From Gymnogyps californianus (taxonomy: Eukaryota > Chordata > Aves > Accipitriformes > Cathartidae), in the NCBI RefSeq assembly GCF_018139145.2, contig NC_059477.1:42345502-42409501 (forward strand): 64,000 bases of DNA, in the 5' to 3' direction. Below are positions 24,456 to 35,985 of the stretch, piece after piece. Under the pieces are notes generated by a model. The model was not told the origin of the DNA. It saw only the letters and a program-made list of their open reading frames with translations, and made no database searches. A program made the position numbers and the translations under genes. The first letter of the stretch is position 1. Each line of letters starts with the position of its first letter.

Positions 24456-25219
24456 CTAAAAAGGAAAGATTGGGGAAAAGGTGAGAAGAGAGAATAGTGG
24501 TTTTCGGCATAATTTTGACTCTAATAGGCTACAGGTTATAGCATAGTCTGGTTTCTGGACTTAGTAGCTAAGCTCCCATGGGATTCAGTAGGATGAAATC
24601 TCAACTTCAATATTAATCACCATTTATTCTGATGAGGTTCTAGAAGGACAAGAATGACTTTCTTCACTTGCAGATTTAACAGCTGGTGAGAAAATTAACA
24701 AGACTTCAAGATAAAAAAAGTCATATGCTACAAACATGTTTTTAATCTTGTTAAATCTCCCTGTTTGAATGAAGACAGAATATTTGGGATTATACTAACT
24801 TTATGCCCTGCATGACATGCTGTCTGTGCAGTGGTGATAATAACAGAACACCTAATGTGCATTTACTTTTCCAGTTCTTAAATTCCTATTTCAATGCAAA
24901 ATTAACACTTTTTTTTTTAAAGCAAAAGAATCCCAAGTCGTGTAGTATTTTTTTACTGCTCAGATTCTTAAACTGAGATAGAATAAAGTTTTTTTCCCTA
25001 TTCTAATACGTCTAATCGCTAAATAAATCCCTTCTTAATCTCCTAAATCATTTCAAGTTCAATTATTCAACCCACATACAAAACAACCATTCAGGAAACG
25101 TAAACATGTTGAAAACACTTTTACTGATGTTATTAAGCATTGCATTATTTATGTTTAAATATGTCATTTGAAAATAAAGACAATGGAAAATACTACAGCA
25201 AGACTAATTCTTTCCTTAC

Positions 25220-25333
25220 CGCGCTCCTCATTTTCTGGAATGCTAGCGAATGAATGACACTGGGGAAATCACCAATCTCCTTCCCAGCCAGGTAATGGCC
25301 TTTCAGCTTCTCATAGATTTCCTTATATTTAAG
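25220..25333 (-). CDS. NEB: NEB exon w35 (one module, 38 aa)
   Basis: 114 bp, begins LKYKEIYEKLKGHYLAG and ends QKMRSA, core EIGDFPSVIHSLA. Donor GTAAGG. Same long-module slot as w29; it closes in S-A. Confidence 0.95.
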
Positions 25334-25420
25334 CTGTAAAATATTCATGTGGAAATTTTAAAGTTCATTCTAACAACATATACAGAAAAAAAAGAGACAG
25401 AATGGAAAATTCATACTAAC

Positions 25421-25528
25421 CTCACTGTTTATGTAGTTTGCACGCTTCGCTCCAACAAGTGGAATATATTTCTCATCCAAAGTATACGCAATGGGCTTGC
25501 TGATTTCCCAAGCTTTTCTATAAAGTTT
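25421..25528 (-). CDS. NEB: NEB exon w36 (one module, 36 aa)
   Basis: 108 bp, begins KLYRKAWEISKPIAYTL and ends NYINSE, core DEKYIPLVGAKRA. Donor GTTAGT. Position-four 108-bp exon type. Confidence 0.95.
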
Positions 25529-26524
25529 CTAGACAAACAAAACACATACAGGTTTTGATAAAAAAATCCATCATACTTTCCAAGAAACCTGATTCTGCCA
25601 TTTATACGCACATGGAATATGACTACTTTTATAGTGTAGTTCCTTAGTCCATGAATTGTCCCAATAAAGTAAATGAAGAATGTTCATTTGGAACGTTTAT
25701 TCAGTGTGAGTAAGGCAAACAGAATAAGTGTTCCAATTCAGGAAGGTACCTGAGCACAAACTTGAGCTGATCTCTGCTTTCTTTACTGTATTTGGAATTC
25801 AACATTTCTCATCCAGCAGAGTAATAAAAATATCCAAAATGTAGATATGAACTCTTGTTTAAAAGTGCAGTATAGAATTGACGTTTATAATTTTATAGCT
25901 ACATGTTCAAAATTGTGAAAAATCTCCAAGTAATACTGTTGTTTATTATAAGAGCATTAACTGTGTCAGTGGCACTTTTCTAATACATCATATTTTGTTA
26001 AATATTAAATACATTTACCTTCAGACTAAATTATGAAGCACCTACTCATATGAATGTGTAGTCACTTACATCTTCAAAAAATAGAGATTTCCCACTAAAA
26101 TTAGTGAGACTACTCAAAAGTAACTGCTTAATAATGTAAATCATCTACAATTTTCCTCTCTTATAAAAAAATAAATGTAAATTTCATCAGTAGTCTAGGA
26201 AGATATTACTGGATGGAATTATAAATTGTTTTTGTCACACAAACTCTACTACTACTACTACCACCACTAGTACTGCTATTACTACTTCCAAACACTACAC
26301 AGCAGTGCTTTAAGATCAGTTCAATACGGAAAGAAATTATCCTTATCCCAATGATCCAAACTGGGAAAAACTGAAGAAAAAAAGAGATTAAATAACTTTC
26401 CCAGTGCCACCCAGTAGACTAATGACAGAAACAGAAATAGAACAGTTTTCTGAAGTCCACTCCACTTTCTGTTGCTTTCAAAACAAACAAATTAAAGCTT
26501 AGTTAGATATTTATCGAATCTTAC
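25529..26524 (-). other. Intron w37-w36 (1.0 kb), (CTA)n microsatellite
   Basis: AT-rich unique sequence with a short imperfect (CTA)n tract at about 26245-26290. Nothing else recognised. Confidence 0.7.
26245..26290. repeat. Imperfect (CTA)n microsatellite
   Basis: About fourteen triplets dominated by CTA/CCA/TTA, with a clean CTACTACTACTA core. Intronic. Confidence 0.75.
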
Positions 26525-26629
26525 ATCACTGTATAGTAAGGACATGTCTTTGGCATGGTTCAGTGCAGGAGTATCATCAGACCCAATATACTGGCCTTTC
26601 TCAAGGTTGAATGTTTCTTTGTATTTTAG
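26525..26629 (-). CDS. NEB: NEB exon w37 (one module)
   Basis: 105 bp, begins LKYKETFNLEKGQYIGS and ends SLLYSD, core DDTPALNHAKDM. Donor GTAAGA. Confidence 0.95.
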
Positions 26630-27213
26630 CTACAAAAGAAAACAAACACAATGTTATTTCCACAGGAGAAATAAATTATCCCAACTAGTCCATCTATTAG
26701 AAGTAGACATTAATTTTCTGTTATGTTATCATATCTTCAGTAATGTTGTGTAGTACATTGCAACCACTATAGTACACAGGCAAATGTCATCAGTATGTCA
26801 CACCAGAAAATCCACACAGTACTCTAGTGAAATTAAACATACTGATCAGCAAATACAGGTTAGTAGCAACACCAGGAACTCCACTAGCACTATACAACTA
26901 ACTGCTGTTCACCAAGAACAGGACTCAATTTTTAACTACTATAAGGAAAATCTATGTAAACTCTAAATAAAGGACATGCTATATTCTTCTACAGAAAAAT
27001 GCAAAATTATTTTGGATAGCAACATTGTGTTGTTCATTTATATCACTTCTTACCAAACTTTTTTACCCTAGTAAAAGTCTATTATTAACAAAGCATGCAT
27101 ATGCGCACACACACACATACATAAGGCTAAACACACTATAGTTTAGCAAAAGCAATTAAGTCATCTACTAATTCCAGTAATATAACAGTTTTTATTTAAA
27201 AAAAAGTACATAC

Positions 27214-27318
27214 ATCACTCTGATTGACAGAGTTAATCTTTGCCAAAACAATGTCGGGAGTGTCAACCACACTGGTATAATTGGAAAAGTTATCAAGGGC
27301 TTCTTTTGTATACGCTCT
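27214..27318 (-). CDS. NEB: NEB exon w38 (one module)
   Basis: 105 bp, begins [17 protein letters not shown] and ends NSVNQSD, core [11 protein letters not shown]. Donor GTATGT. Y-T replaces Y-K. Equivalent to the second half of the 204-bp exons further 5'. Confidence 0.95.
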
Positions 27319-27402
27319 CTGCAAAGAGATGAAATATTTTCTTAAACACTGTGCATGAGAAAGAAGACCTAATCGCATAACTGCTAAAATATTTTCTCTT
27401 AC

Positions 27403-27507
27403 CTTATTTATCAGTTCTTGTGCATTCTTAACTTTCTTATGTTCCACTGAATCCAGAGGAATCCAACCACAGCCACGAAGCCATTCCAAATCAGATTTAT
27501 AAATATT
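27403..27507 (-). CDS. NEB: NEB exon w39 (WLRG module)
   Basis: 105 bp, begins [16 protein letters not shown] and ends QELINK, core [12 protein letters not shown]. Donor GTAAGA. First WLRGxGW form from the 3' side, followed by tryptophan where w13-w33 have cysteine. Confidence 0.96.
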
Positions 27508-27654
27508 CTAAATCATAAAAGATAATAAAAAAAGAAAGAAATTATTTAATTTAGGATGACCATTTTCAGTCTTACATAATATGGACTTAGACTAAATAAT
27601 GTACTTAGACTAAACTAAGTGGAAATTACGTAGTATGTATGTAATATCACTTAC

Positions 27655-27966
27655 ATCACTTTGCAGATCATAGGCCTTCCTTGCCTGAATACAGTCATTC
27701 TGGTCAGGATGGCATGTCCATTCATGCAGGTATTGGCGGTAGTCAATATCGCTCACCAAGGTCTGACATTCCTTCGCTGCTACAACTGACACCATATCCG
27801 GAGGGATGTGAATTCTGGACTTTGTTTTGTGATAGTCTGATTTGTACAATCTGTCATTCTGGATCTCTCCTGCGTGCTCAAACCACACCAGTTTTGGATC
27901 ATCTCTCATACTGGCAACTCCAACATAGTGACCTCTTTGTTTGACGTAGTCAGCTTTGTATTTAAG
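27655..27966 (-). CDS. NEB: NEB exon w40 (three modules, 104 aa)
   Basis: 312 bp: a 38-residue module (begins LKYKADYVKQRGHYVGV, ends IQND), a 35-residue one (begins RLYKSDYHKTKSRIHIP, ends LVSD) and a 31-residue one (begins IDYRQYLHEWTCHPDQND, ends LQSD). Donor GTAAGT. It is the exon equivalent of w35 plus w34 joined. Confidence 0.97.
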
Positions 27967-28824
27967 CTGATGGAAGAGGGGAGAAATACGTATAAAATCA
28001 GCACTGATTATATCTGCTCTGTTTTTAACCTGTGAGCAGCTACGGTTTTGTCAACACAAAGAATAGATGAGACAGGGAGTTGTCAACTGCAGTCTTAGGT
28101 TTTCAGTACATGACCAGATAAAAATATGACACAAATAGTAATGTTACTTTGTATAGTCCTTCCACTTCAAAATATATAGTTTTCTAGACTAATATGCTAC
28201 CATTTTTCAGTAAACAGTATTTTCAACACAAGAGGAAAGCCTTGTTAGAAAATGTTTGCTAATAAGTGCATTTACCCTCAGTTTTGTAACAAATTTTTGT
28301 AACATTACTTGAGACTGTCTGAAGAGTGGATGCTTATTTAAGGTATTTACATCACACTCTTTTGATAAAATGTATATTCAAACTAAGAGTCATGTAATAA
28401 TTTCAACATCCAGTATGCAAAAGTTTAAAATGTAATGTGCATATCATCTTACAGTTTTTCGAGCAGGAAGCCTCCATAATATGCCAAAAAGTGAAATCAG
28501 AACTATATATTATAATCATAATATCACTTCAATTATTTAACATTTACAAAATATGGAAGTCCACCTTAGTTGATTTTGAAAGGACTGTTTCTGGAGAAAG
28601 TGAAGGTGGAAAGGAGAATCTGACCTTTCAGCACTTATATCTGTAAACCCCATAATAACAAAGACGGCTGAATTGTTTGGAGGATACTGGACTTCATGGG
28701 TCATGAAAAGTCTACTGGATGTTACCCCTAATGGAAAGCTTTCTATGTCTGTTGTTGAAATTGCAAGGCCTTTAACATTTCCAGGCTTCCAAGCACTTGC
28801 CTTCCTAATGAGAAAAATTATTAC
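27967..28824 (-). other. Intron w41-w40 (0.86 kb), nothing recognised
   Basis: AT-rich. Open frames on both strands at its right end are continuations of w41 or its antisense, not separate genes. Confidence 0.7.
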
Positions 28825-28932
28825 CTCACTTTGGACATCATTTGAGCGTTTGGCATGACAGATCTGCACGGTGTCAGGAGGTAAGAGGTAACCAGTGGCT
28901 TTTTCTTTCTCCCAACTTTCCTTGTACAAATT
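28825..28932 (-). CDS. NEB: NEB exon w41 (one module, 36 aa)
   Basis: 108 bp, begins NLYKESWEKEKATGYLLP and ends NDVQSE, core PDTVQICHAKRS. Donor GTAATA. Position-four slot. Confidence 0.95.
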
Positions 28933-29120
28933 CTGTGGAAAATAAAAGTGGAGGAATTCAACGCTACTATAATGATCATTATTAGCATATACGTGTTACC
29001 TATATTAAAGTGTAAGGATAATAGATCCTTCCTTTAGGATGTTCTTAATAAGGCAAGTTTTCTAAATTCCTCGAAAGAGTTACTAATGTGAGTAGAAACT
29101 GTCAAGGAGAGATCACATAC

Positions 29121-29222
29121 CTGATTAAGAATTCTGGCTGCCTCTCGGGCCATATCTAGCTGTGGTGTATCTGTTAGAGTATAATTTGACTTGACCTCAT
29201 TCCATGCTTTGTGGTACTTAAT
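29121..29222 (-). CDS. NEB: NEB exon w42 (one module, 34 aa)
   Basis: 102 bp, begins IKYHKAWNEVKSNYTL and ends ARILNQ, core TDTPQLDMAREA. Donor GTATGT. One residue shorter than usual. Confidence 0.95.
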
Positions 29223-30377
29223 CTAGAACAGAGAAAGAAATGACTGCCTTGCAGCACCATCACAAAATTGGGAAAACATAATATCAAGACCCATATTTTA
29301 TGCATGAAATAATGTATAAAACCCTGAATTTGCAAGGCTATTAGACATGACACATTAAATATATGTCCAAATGGGTATTTTTTTAAAAAGGAACTTATAC
29401 AAGACAATAAATTACAAAATTTCTCAGAGAAAATTTTGAAAACTTGTTCCAAGGCAACTGGATGTACAGGGAAGAATCTTCAGAAGTCAAAGTTATGCTA
29501 CCTATTTGGTCTACAGGGATGAACAGCCAGTAGCCAAGCAAGAAGTGTTTGAACCAGGGCAATAGATTTTAAGCTTTTTAAGAGCTAATCTCTTCACTCA
29601 GCATGACCTCTATGTGAATGCAGCATTCTAGCATCTCCCAACCACAGATATCTACACTGAGTCACGTTCCCAAGCACAGGACATGCCCAAATGTGTGTAT
29701 GTGGTTGCATGGCAGTATGCCATCCAATTCAACCACATCATTGTTATTGCCAACCTTTTACCAGTGTTTGAGTTAACGTAAGGGTTTAGCTTGGCCTGCT
29801 CTGTAACAGAAGCATATAGCCAAAAAGAAACACAAACTCATGAACTGAGAGGTCAGGAGTCATTTCATGGGGTTGTGTCATTTCATGTTCACAGACCAGC
29901 TTCTCACAGACTAGCCTTCAAAAACATATAGAGAATGGCAAGCTGACAGCACACCAATTTTGCTCATGTTTATTGTTACACAGTACTTAACTAAAAAATG
30001 TAAACTCATATTGGCCTAACTGAGAAGGATTAAACATTATGGTTGCCAGAGTGCGAGTGGCTATTTATGTTCATGTTGTCAATGATCACCAATGATATCG
30101 GCCAAAACTGAAAGAAGGGACTGGTTGCAGAACTAGCACCGGCTTTTCACATTTCTAGGAATTCTGCTTGAGGAGCTTCTTCCCTCATAAGTGATGGAGA
30201 TGAGCTACTGAAGTCCTGTTCATCTTTATGTCATACATTCACAGACTTCCCAGAGACTGATTGAGAATTCTTTTGCTTTTTTTTTAAAGATAAAATAAAT
30301 ATCCTTTTAAAGATAAAATCCTACCATGTAAATACTCAGACCAATTTAACAGCCTGGAAACATGCTAGCAAACTTAC
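29223..30377 (-). other. Intron w43-w42 (1.2 kb), nothing classified
   Basis: The stretch 29500-30240 is less AT-rich and has a mosaic look, but I could match it to no repeat family. No coding seen. Confidence 0.6.
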
Positions 30378-30476
30378 ATCACTAAGAATTTCACCACTAT
30401 TCTTTGCTGTGATATAATCAACTCTGTCTGCCACCGGAGTAAAAGGAAGAGTTTCGGCTTTTGTACGGTACTTTCT
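30378..30476 (-). CDS. NEB: NEB exon w43 (one module, 33 aa)
   Basis: 99 bp, begins RKYRTKAETLPFTPVA and ends GEILSD, core DRVDYITAKNS. Donor GTAAGT. Two residues short in the loop before the DRVDY helix. It matches the second half of 204-bp exons. Confidence 0.95.
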
Positions 30477-30725
30477 CTATAAAACAGAAAAGATGAACAG
30501 TCAGATTATACTGGAATATTTTATAGCTAACACAGCAATTCTGAATACATAGACAAGACAAGAAAGTCTACATGGAAAGAAAAACTCTCCATACACAATA
30601 AATGCTGCGGAAATACTCCAGCTGTATTTTTTATTTAAAAAAATATTGATGTATTTAACCATTAAAAATACTTTAAATTTCAAATACCCTTAAGAAAATT
30701 TTAATATTGAAAAACATTTTGTTAC

Positions 30726-30830
30726 CTCATTCAAGAGATCTCCAGCATATTTGACATGGTTGATTCCAACTGAATCATTTGGCAACCATCCAATACCCCT
30801 TAGCCATTCTAAATCAGATTTGTAAATAGC
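30726..30830 (-). CDS. NEB: NEB exon w44 (WLRG module)
   Basis: 105 bp, begins [17 protein letters not shown] and ends GDLLNE, core NDSVGINHVKYA. Donor GTAACA. Last super-repeat moving 5' in which the WLRG module still has its own exon. Confidence 0.96.
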
Positions 30831-31131
30831 CTGGGAAAACAAAATAGGGTCCATGCTGTTAGCTACAGTTCCCTGTACAATCCAGCAAGATTCATAAATC
30901 ATGGCACTTATTTCCACTGGTTAAAAGGAGAGCAGTAATTCCAACATGAGCACTATATCTGAGTTTATCACACTTCAAACTTGGCAATATATAACAGTGA
31001 CATATACTTTGCATTCCTAATAAACAGCAAAGCCAATTCACTGAATTCAGCAGAAGATTCCTACTACTTAGAGCTGAAGCAGACTAAGAAGAGACAATAC
31101 AGTAGTAAGTTAAGTTTTCATGTTAACTTAC

Positions 31132-31443
31132 ATCACTCTGAAGATCGTAGGCTTTCCTAGCCTGTATGACATCATTCTGATCTGGAAGACAGAGCCACTG
31201 GTGCAGGTAATGACGGTAATCAATGTCACTGACCAAAGACTGACCATGTTTAGCTGCTACGATAGACAGCATGTCTACTGGTAGGTGGCACTGTGTCTTC
31301 CATTTGGCAAAGTGTTTCTTGTATTCCAGTTCACTCTGAACTTTGCCTATGCCGAGGGCAAACTTCATTTTCGTATCTGCTTTTGCATTTGGAACTCCAA
31401 CATAATGTCCTTTCTGCTTCTCATGATCCAGTTTGTATTTATA
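31132..31443 (-). CDS. NEB: NEB exon w45 (three modules, 104 aa)
   Basis: 312 bp: first module begins YKYKLDHEKQKGHYVGVP and ends KVQSE, second begins LEYKKHFAKWKTQCHLP and ends SLVSD, third begins [18 protein letters not shown] and ends LQSD. Donor GTAAGT. Confidence 0.97.
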
Positions 31444-31535
31444 CTGGGTAAAGAGCAAAGATCACCATTACTAACAGTTATCATGAAACAGCTCTTAAAG
31501 CGTGTGAAGAGCTAGATGCCTCTTTTGGCACTTAC

Positions 31536-31640
31536 ATCACTAGCAATTTCTCTAGAAGCTTTGGCTGCCTTGATTGGGATTGCATCTGCTCTCAAATCAT
31601 AACTTATCTTCAACTCATCCCAAGCTTCTTTATACAGTTT
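31536..31640 (-). CDS. NEB: NEB exon w46 (one module)
   Basis: 105 bp, begins [17 protein letters not shown] and ends REIASD, core [12 protein letters not shown]. Donor GTAAGT. ADAIPI replaces DTP, as in all position-four exons further 5'; this copy is one codon shorter than their 108 bp. Confidence 0.95.
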
Positions 31641-32167
31641 CTGAAAAGACAGAAAAATGTCAAACATATGCTAAATACTCTGGCATTTGCCATTAAAGAA
31701 ACACATAGTTTACTGCCATTTGTTTGCTGAAATACCATGAGAATTTTCTGTGCATTACTCCTGCTCCTAGTCATAACTACTGCTGCAAATCTTACTGCCT
31801 TTCAAACATGTACAGTACCAGCAACACCAGTTTTGCAACCTATACTGCATCGAAGGGTGTTTGTAAAAGTTTAGAAAATATTTATATGCCTTGGGCTCTC
31901 GTCCATTTCAACAAACTATTATCTCAATGGTGCATGATATTTATAATTTTTAAACAGCTGTATGCAAGCATTTATTTTAAAATGTCTAAATACTTTAAGA
32001 ATACTCAGTAGAGGGAAGGGAATGTCGCAAGCCCTGTATGAGGACAGACTTCAATGAGATTCATGTGACTTAATCTTCAACTTTGTAAGTAACATCTTAG
32101 AATGTTAAAATTCACAGGATACACATACAATTTTATAGAAATGTAGAAAATAGAATGATAAGCATAC

Positions 32168-32272
32168 CTGGCTATAATTAACAGCATTAGTCTTGGCTAG
32201 GTTGATTTCAGGTGTGTCTGGCATAATATGGATCATAGTCTTGTCCTTTTCCCAGGCTTCTTTGTATTTTGG
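32168..32272 (-). CDS. NEB: NEB exon w47 (one module)
   Basis: 105 bp, begins [18 protein letters not shown] and ends NAVNYSQ, core [10 protein letters not shown]. Donor GTATGC. Same slot as the 105-bp exons of both arrays. Confidence 0.95.
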
Positions 32273-32496
32273 CTGTTAAAATAGTTCATTTTATGATATT
32301 GTAATTATGGAATGTCACTTGTCAGTAACATAAAATCCCATAAATGTCTCCTGAACTATCATCTCTAAAAAATAAAATGTCTGGAAAAGCAATAAACTTG
32401 ACTTAAAATACCACTGATCAATTTTATATTTTAGCAGTGAGATTTCTCTTTAACTGTTTATAGCCTCGAAACAATTTTAAGAACATTGTAACGTAC

Positions 32497-32700
32497 AATG
32501 CTGACTTGTTCGGCATTCACTTTAGCTAGAAGAACATCTGGAGAATCAACAACACTGCTGTATTTCAGGCTTTCAATACGTGTACGATACACATTATCAC
32601 TCAGGAGATCCTGGGCATGCTTCGCTCTCTTAACATCCGGAGAGTCATTAGGCAACCAGCCAATTCCACGGAGCCACTCTAGGTCTGACTTATAGATAGC
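32497..32700 (-). CDS. NEB: NEB exon w48 (two modules, WLRG, 68 aa)
   Basis: 204 bp: WLRG module (begins [17 protein letters not shown], ends DLLSD) fused to a 33-residue module (begins NVYRTRIESLKYSSVV, ends AEQVSI). Donor GTACGT. First two-module WLRG exon from the 3' side; the same fusion persists through the rest of the window. Confidence 0.96.
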
Positions 32701-33662
32701 CTATATCAGACATGGTCAGAAAAGGAAAACATTGTGGTTAAAATGACTGTCTTAATTATTTTAAACTATACAAAGCAGTATAAGCTTTAGAAAATGTCAA
32801 ATCAGCTAGAGCTAGATTAATCCTTTTTATATACACGAGATGTTCAATGTCGCAAGTAAAATCCAATCTGGGAACCAGGTTTTACGTTGTTAATTTCTTA
32901 AACAACACATTCTAAACCTTGTGAAGTTAAGTAGATGGGAAACAACTGAACAGAACTGCCGTTAATGATGATGAGTATTAAGATCTTAAAAGAGTCCTCC
33001 TGTCCCCTCCAAAATACTTATTCCTCTAGTCACTTCAACAATTTACAAGTCCAAACAAAAAACCAAGCCACCCACCAGGAAATTTGACAAAAAGGAGGAA
33101 AAAAAAAGGTTATAGAGGTAATAGGGACTAGGGCTAACTGGCATAACTCCTGAAGTGGTATCAGGCAACTTTACTTAAGTTTTAATCAAGCAAATCCTTC
33201 AGCAAGGAACATGAATCTCACCTCCGAAGCTCATAATTGAAACAAAGGAAAAGTGACTGATGTTGACTGATAAGCAGCAAAGCCAAGTCAGGAAATCAGC
33301 TGCACTGACTCCTCCTGCTTTGAAATCAGTCGCTAAAACATCTTACCTGCTATCTTACATAGTTTTCTTGCAATTAAATAAATTTCCAAGTTGACTCAGA
33401 CAAACAGGAGTTATAAAAGCCGCTTGATTCCAAAATAGCAAACAGATGTTATTTTCAAAGTCCCATCAAAGTAAGAGAGACAAATCCTTCATCCTCTCCA
33501 AATCACTCCAAAAGCATATGTAACACAGCAGTAACATGAAAAACTGAAGAAAACAGTCTACAGATAAATCCTTTGTGACTGTATAATATCAAACCATCAA
33601 AACAAGGCTATAATATATGAAATAGCAACAGTGGTAACTACCACATCTCTACACGTACGCAC
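32701..33662 (-). other. Intron w49-w48 (0.96 kb), left flank of array A
   Basis: Unique, moderately AT-rich sequence with no resemblance to the ~487 bp intron found at this place inside the array. It marks the left limit of the tandem array. Confidence 0.75.
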
Positions 33663-33974
33663 ATCACTCTGTAGATCGTAGGCCTTCCTTGCATGGATCA
33701 CGTCATTCTGGTCAGGCAGACAGGTCCACTGGTGAAAGTAATGGCGGTAGTCAATATCACTGACTAGTGCCTGGCACTCCTTGGCTGCCTGCACCGACAT
33801 CGCGTCGACCGGTATGTGGATCTGGGCCTTTGAATCATGGTACGCCTTCCTGTAAATTCGGTCGTTCTGCAGCAACATGGCACGCGCAGCCCACGACAGT
33901 TTGGGATCCTCCTTGGCAGTTCGGCACCCAATGTAGTGGCCTTTCTGCTTCTCGTGCGTTTCTTTGTACTTGTA
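33663..33974 (-). CDS. NEB: NEB exon w49 (array A block 1, three modules)
   Basis: 312 bp: modules begin YKYKETHEKQKGHYIGC, RIYRKAYHDSKAQIHIP and [18 protein letters not shown], ending LQSD. It is the edge copy: it reads IDYRHYF where internal copies read VDYRHYL, and its donor is GTGCGT where they have GTGAGT. The divergence is confined to the 3' third of the exon, so the array boundary lies inside it. Confidence 0.96.
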
Positions 33975-34148
33975 CTAGAAATGCAGAAACAACGTAAGCC
34001 ACCACACATTGCTCACCTGAATGAGACTAACGAACAAAAGCTTTCAGCTCCCTAAGCTGTCAACCCGCTGAACGGAACTTCACTCAGTTCTGCTGAGCGG
34101 GACACAGGAAGAGACAGATACAGCAACCACATTCAGAGAAGACTGTAC

Positions 34149-34256
34149 CTCACTAGCAATGTCTCTGGAAGCCCTGGCGTGTTTGATGGGAATGGCATCA
34201 GCTCTTATGTCATAGCTTTTCGCCTTGGCCTCATCCCAGGCCTTCTGATAATGTTT
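34149..34256 (-). CDS. NEB: NEB exon w50 (array A block 1, one module)
   Basis: 108 bp, begins [18 protein letters not shown] and ends RDIASE, core [12 protein letters not shown]. Donor GTACAG, weak and shared by all five array copies. Only 143 bp of intron separates it from w51. Confidence 0.95.
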
Positions 34257-34399
34257 CTGCAAAGAAAATTAATCACCTTTGTTACATGCAGTCAAGACTC
34301 TCTGATACCCATGCCTTTGCTTAAAACCTGCTCTGGAAGAGCAATTGTCATACTCTTAATTTTGTAACACTTCACATGCGTATCATTTTATTCTCTTAC

Positions 34400-34504
34400 A
34401 TTGCTGATGTTGAGAGCATTGACTTTGGACTGCAGCATTACAGGAGTATCGGAAGGTATGGAAATCTGCGTCTTATCTCTATCCCAGGCTTCACGATACA
34501 GATG
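34400..34504 (-). CDS. NEB: NEB exon w51 (array A block 1, one module)
   Basis: 105 bp, begins HLYREAWDRDKTQISIP and ends NALNISN, core SDTPVMLQSKV. Donor GTAAGA. Identical by eye to w55, w59, w63 and w67. Confidence 0.95.
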
Positions 34505-34699
34505 CTAAGGAAAAAGGAAGCATAACGACATTTCACTATGGTCTGAACACTGAAAAAAAACCACCAACAGGAATTCTTTGGTAATTCTGATTTGCAATAC
34601 TCTCCAATTAGTCATTCCCACAGTAGAAACTCTTCTCTCCGCCACAGAGAAAAGAAATGTCATCACATTCATGAAAGGTTAAGTGAAAGGCAAGCTTAC

Positions 34700-34903
34700 G
34701 TCGCTGATCTGCAAAGCGTTGATCTTAGCCTGGACAACGTCTGGCGTGTCAGTAATGCTAGTGAATTTCATCTCCTCCGGCCGCGTGCGGTACAACCGCT
34801 CATTCAGGAGTTCCTGGGCCTTCTTGGCTTTGACCACATCCACAGAACCTTCTGTCAACCAGCCGATGCCTCGCAACCATTCCAGGTCTGACTTGTACAC
34901 ATT
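34700..34903 (-). CDS. NEB: NEB exon w52 (array A block 1, WLRG + one module)
   Basis: 204 bp: begins [16 protein letters not shown], second module begins [16 protein letters not shown] and ends LQISD. Donor GTAAGC. Edge variant: WLTEGS where the other four copies read WLPEGS, from a single base change. Confidence 0.96.
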
Positions 34904-35390
34904 CTACAAATAAACCAAGCGTTACTGACATTGCAGAGGCAACTCTACGTACAGAGCGGGTTTGTACAAGGCTTTCCCCAAGCTCCTCCTCGTACAGTTA
35001 CACAACAAGCAGTCAATGAGACTCTGGCGTACCAGGTCATTCCCACACACAGGTAAAACCCTGACTTGCACTGCAAGAAAATTACTGGTCTTTGAAAGAT
35101 ACTGGCTACGTGCAGACCAGTGGTGTAATCTGCAAGCAAACATTCTGCAGTAGACCAAAAAACCATCAGAAACATACGTTTCCCTTCCATGGGAACTGCC
35201 TGGAATATTTCTGGCCCCCAGGCTAAAAACACTGCTGATTTGGAAAGGATCATCCAGATGAATTAAAATAAACACACCAGGACTGACTGCACGCTCATGA
35301 ACGTGCATTTCAAAGGACACTTGCACAGTCACGAACAAACGGAGCCTCACACACCTGCCATAAAGCTTTTCTACTGTTACTCTCACTCAC

Positions 35391-35702
35391 ATCGCTCTGT
35401 AGATCGTAGGCCTTCCTTGCATGGATCACGTCATTCTGGTCAGGCAGACAGGTCCACTGATGCAGATAGTGGCGGTAGTCAACATCACTGACTAGTGCCT
35501 GGCACTCCTTGGCTGCCTGCACCGACATCGCGTCGACCGGTATGTGGATCTGGGCCTTTGAATCATGGTACGCCTTCCTGTAAATTCGGTCGTTCTGCAG
35601 CAACATGGCACGCGCAGCCCACGACAGTTTGGGATCCTCCTTGGCAGTTCGGCACCCAATGTAGTGGCCTTTCTGCTTCTCGTGCGTTTCTTTGTACTTG
35701 TA
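35391..35702 (-). CDS. NEB: NEB exon w53 (array A block 2, three modules)
   Basis: 312 bp with the block A consensus: YKYKETHEKQ, RIYRKAYHDS and [10 protein letters not shown] modules. Donor GTGAGT with the last codons AGC GAT (plus strand ATCGCT), a variant shared with blocks 3 and 4 only. Confidence 0.96.
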
Positions 35703-35877
35703 CTAGAAATGCAGAAACAACGTAAGCCGCCACACATTGCTCACCTGAACGTGACTAACGAACAAAAGGCTTTCAACTTCCTAAGCTGTCAGCCCTCTGA
35801 ACGGAACTTCACTCAGTTCTGCTGAGCGGGACACAGGAAGAGACAGATACAGCAACCACATTCAGAGAAGACTGTAC

Positions 35878-35985
35878 CTCACTAGCAATGTCTCTGGAAG
35901 CCCTGGCGTGTTTGATGGGAATGGCATCAGCTCTTATGTCATAGCTTTTCGCCTTGGCCTCATCCCAGGCCTTCTGATAATGTTT
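35878..35985 (-). CDS. NEB: NEB exon w54 (array A block 2, one module)
   Basis: 108 bp, same protein sequence as w50 ([10 protein letters not shown] ... RDIASE). It is preceded on the transcript by w55 across a 1.61 kb intron, the long form. Confidence 0.95.

Noticed and set aside
29500..30240. Possible retroelement in the w43-w42 intron
   Set aside because: Composition differs slightly from the flanks but no tail, terminal repeat or recognisable family sequence was found.
33764..34009. Arginine- and cysteine-rich frames overlapping the 312-bp exons on both strands, in every block
   Set aside because: Shadows of the nebulin coding frame in the other frames; the nebulin frame has modules and splice sites, these do not.
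34922..35386. 154-codon minus-strand frame in the 487 bp array A intron, repeated at 38121 and, in altered or shortened form, at 39850, 43086 and 44795
   Set aside because: Its recurrence follows from the tandem array, not from selection; small indels in other copies change or shorten it, and it runs in an intron in a different frame from the exon.
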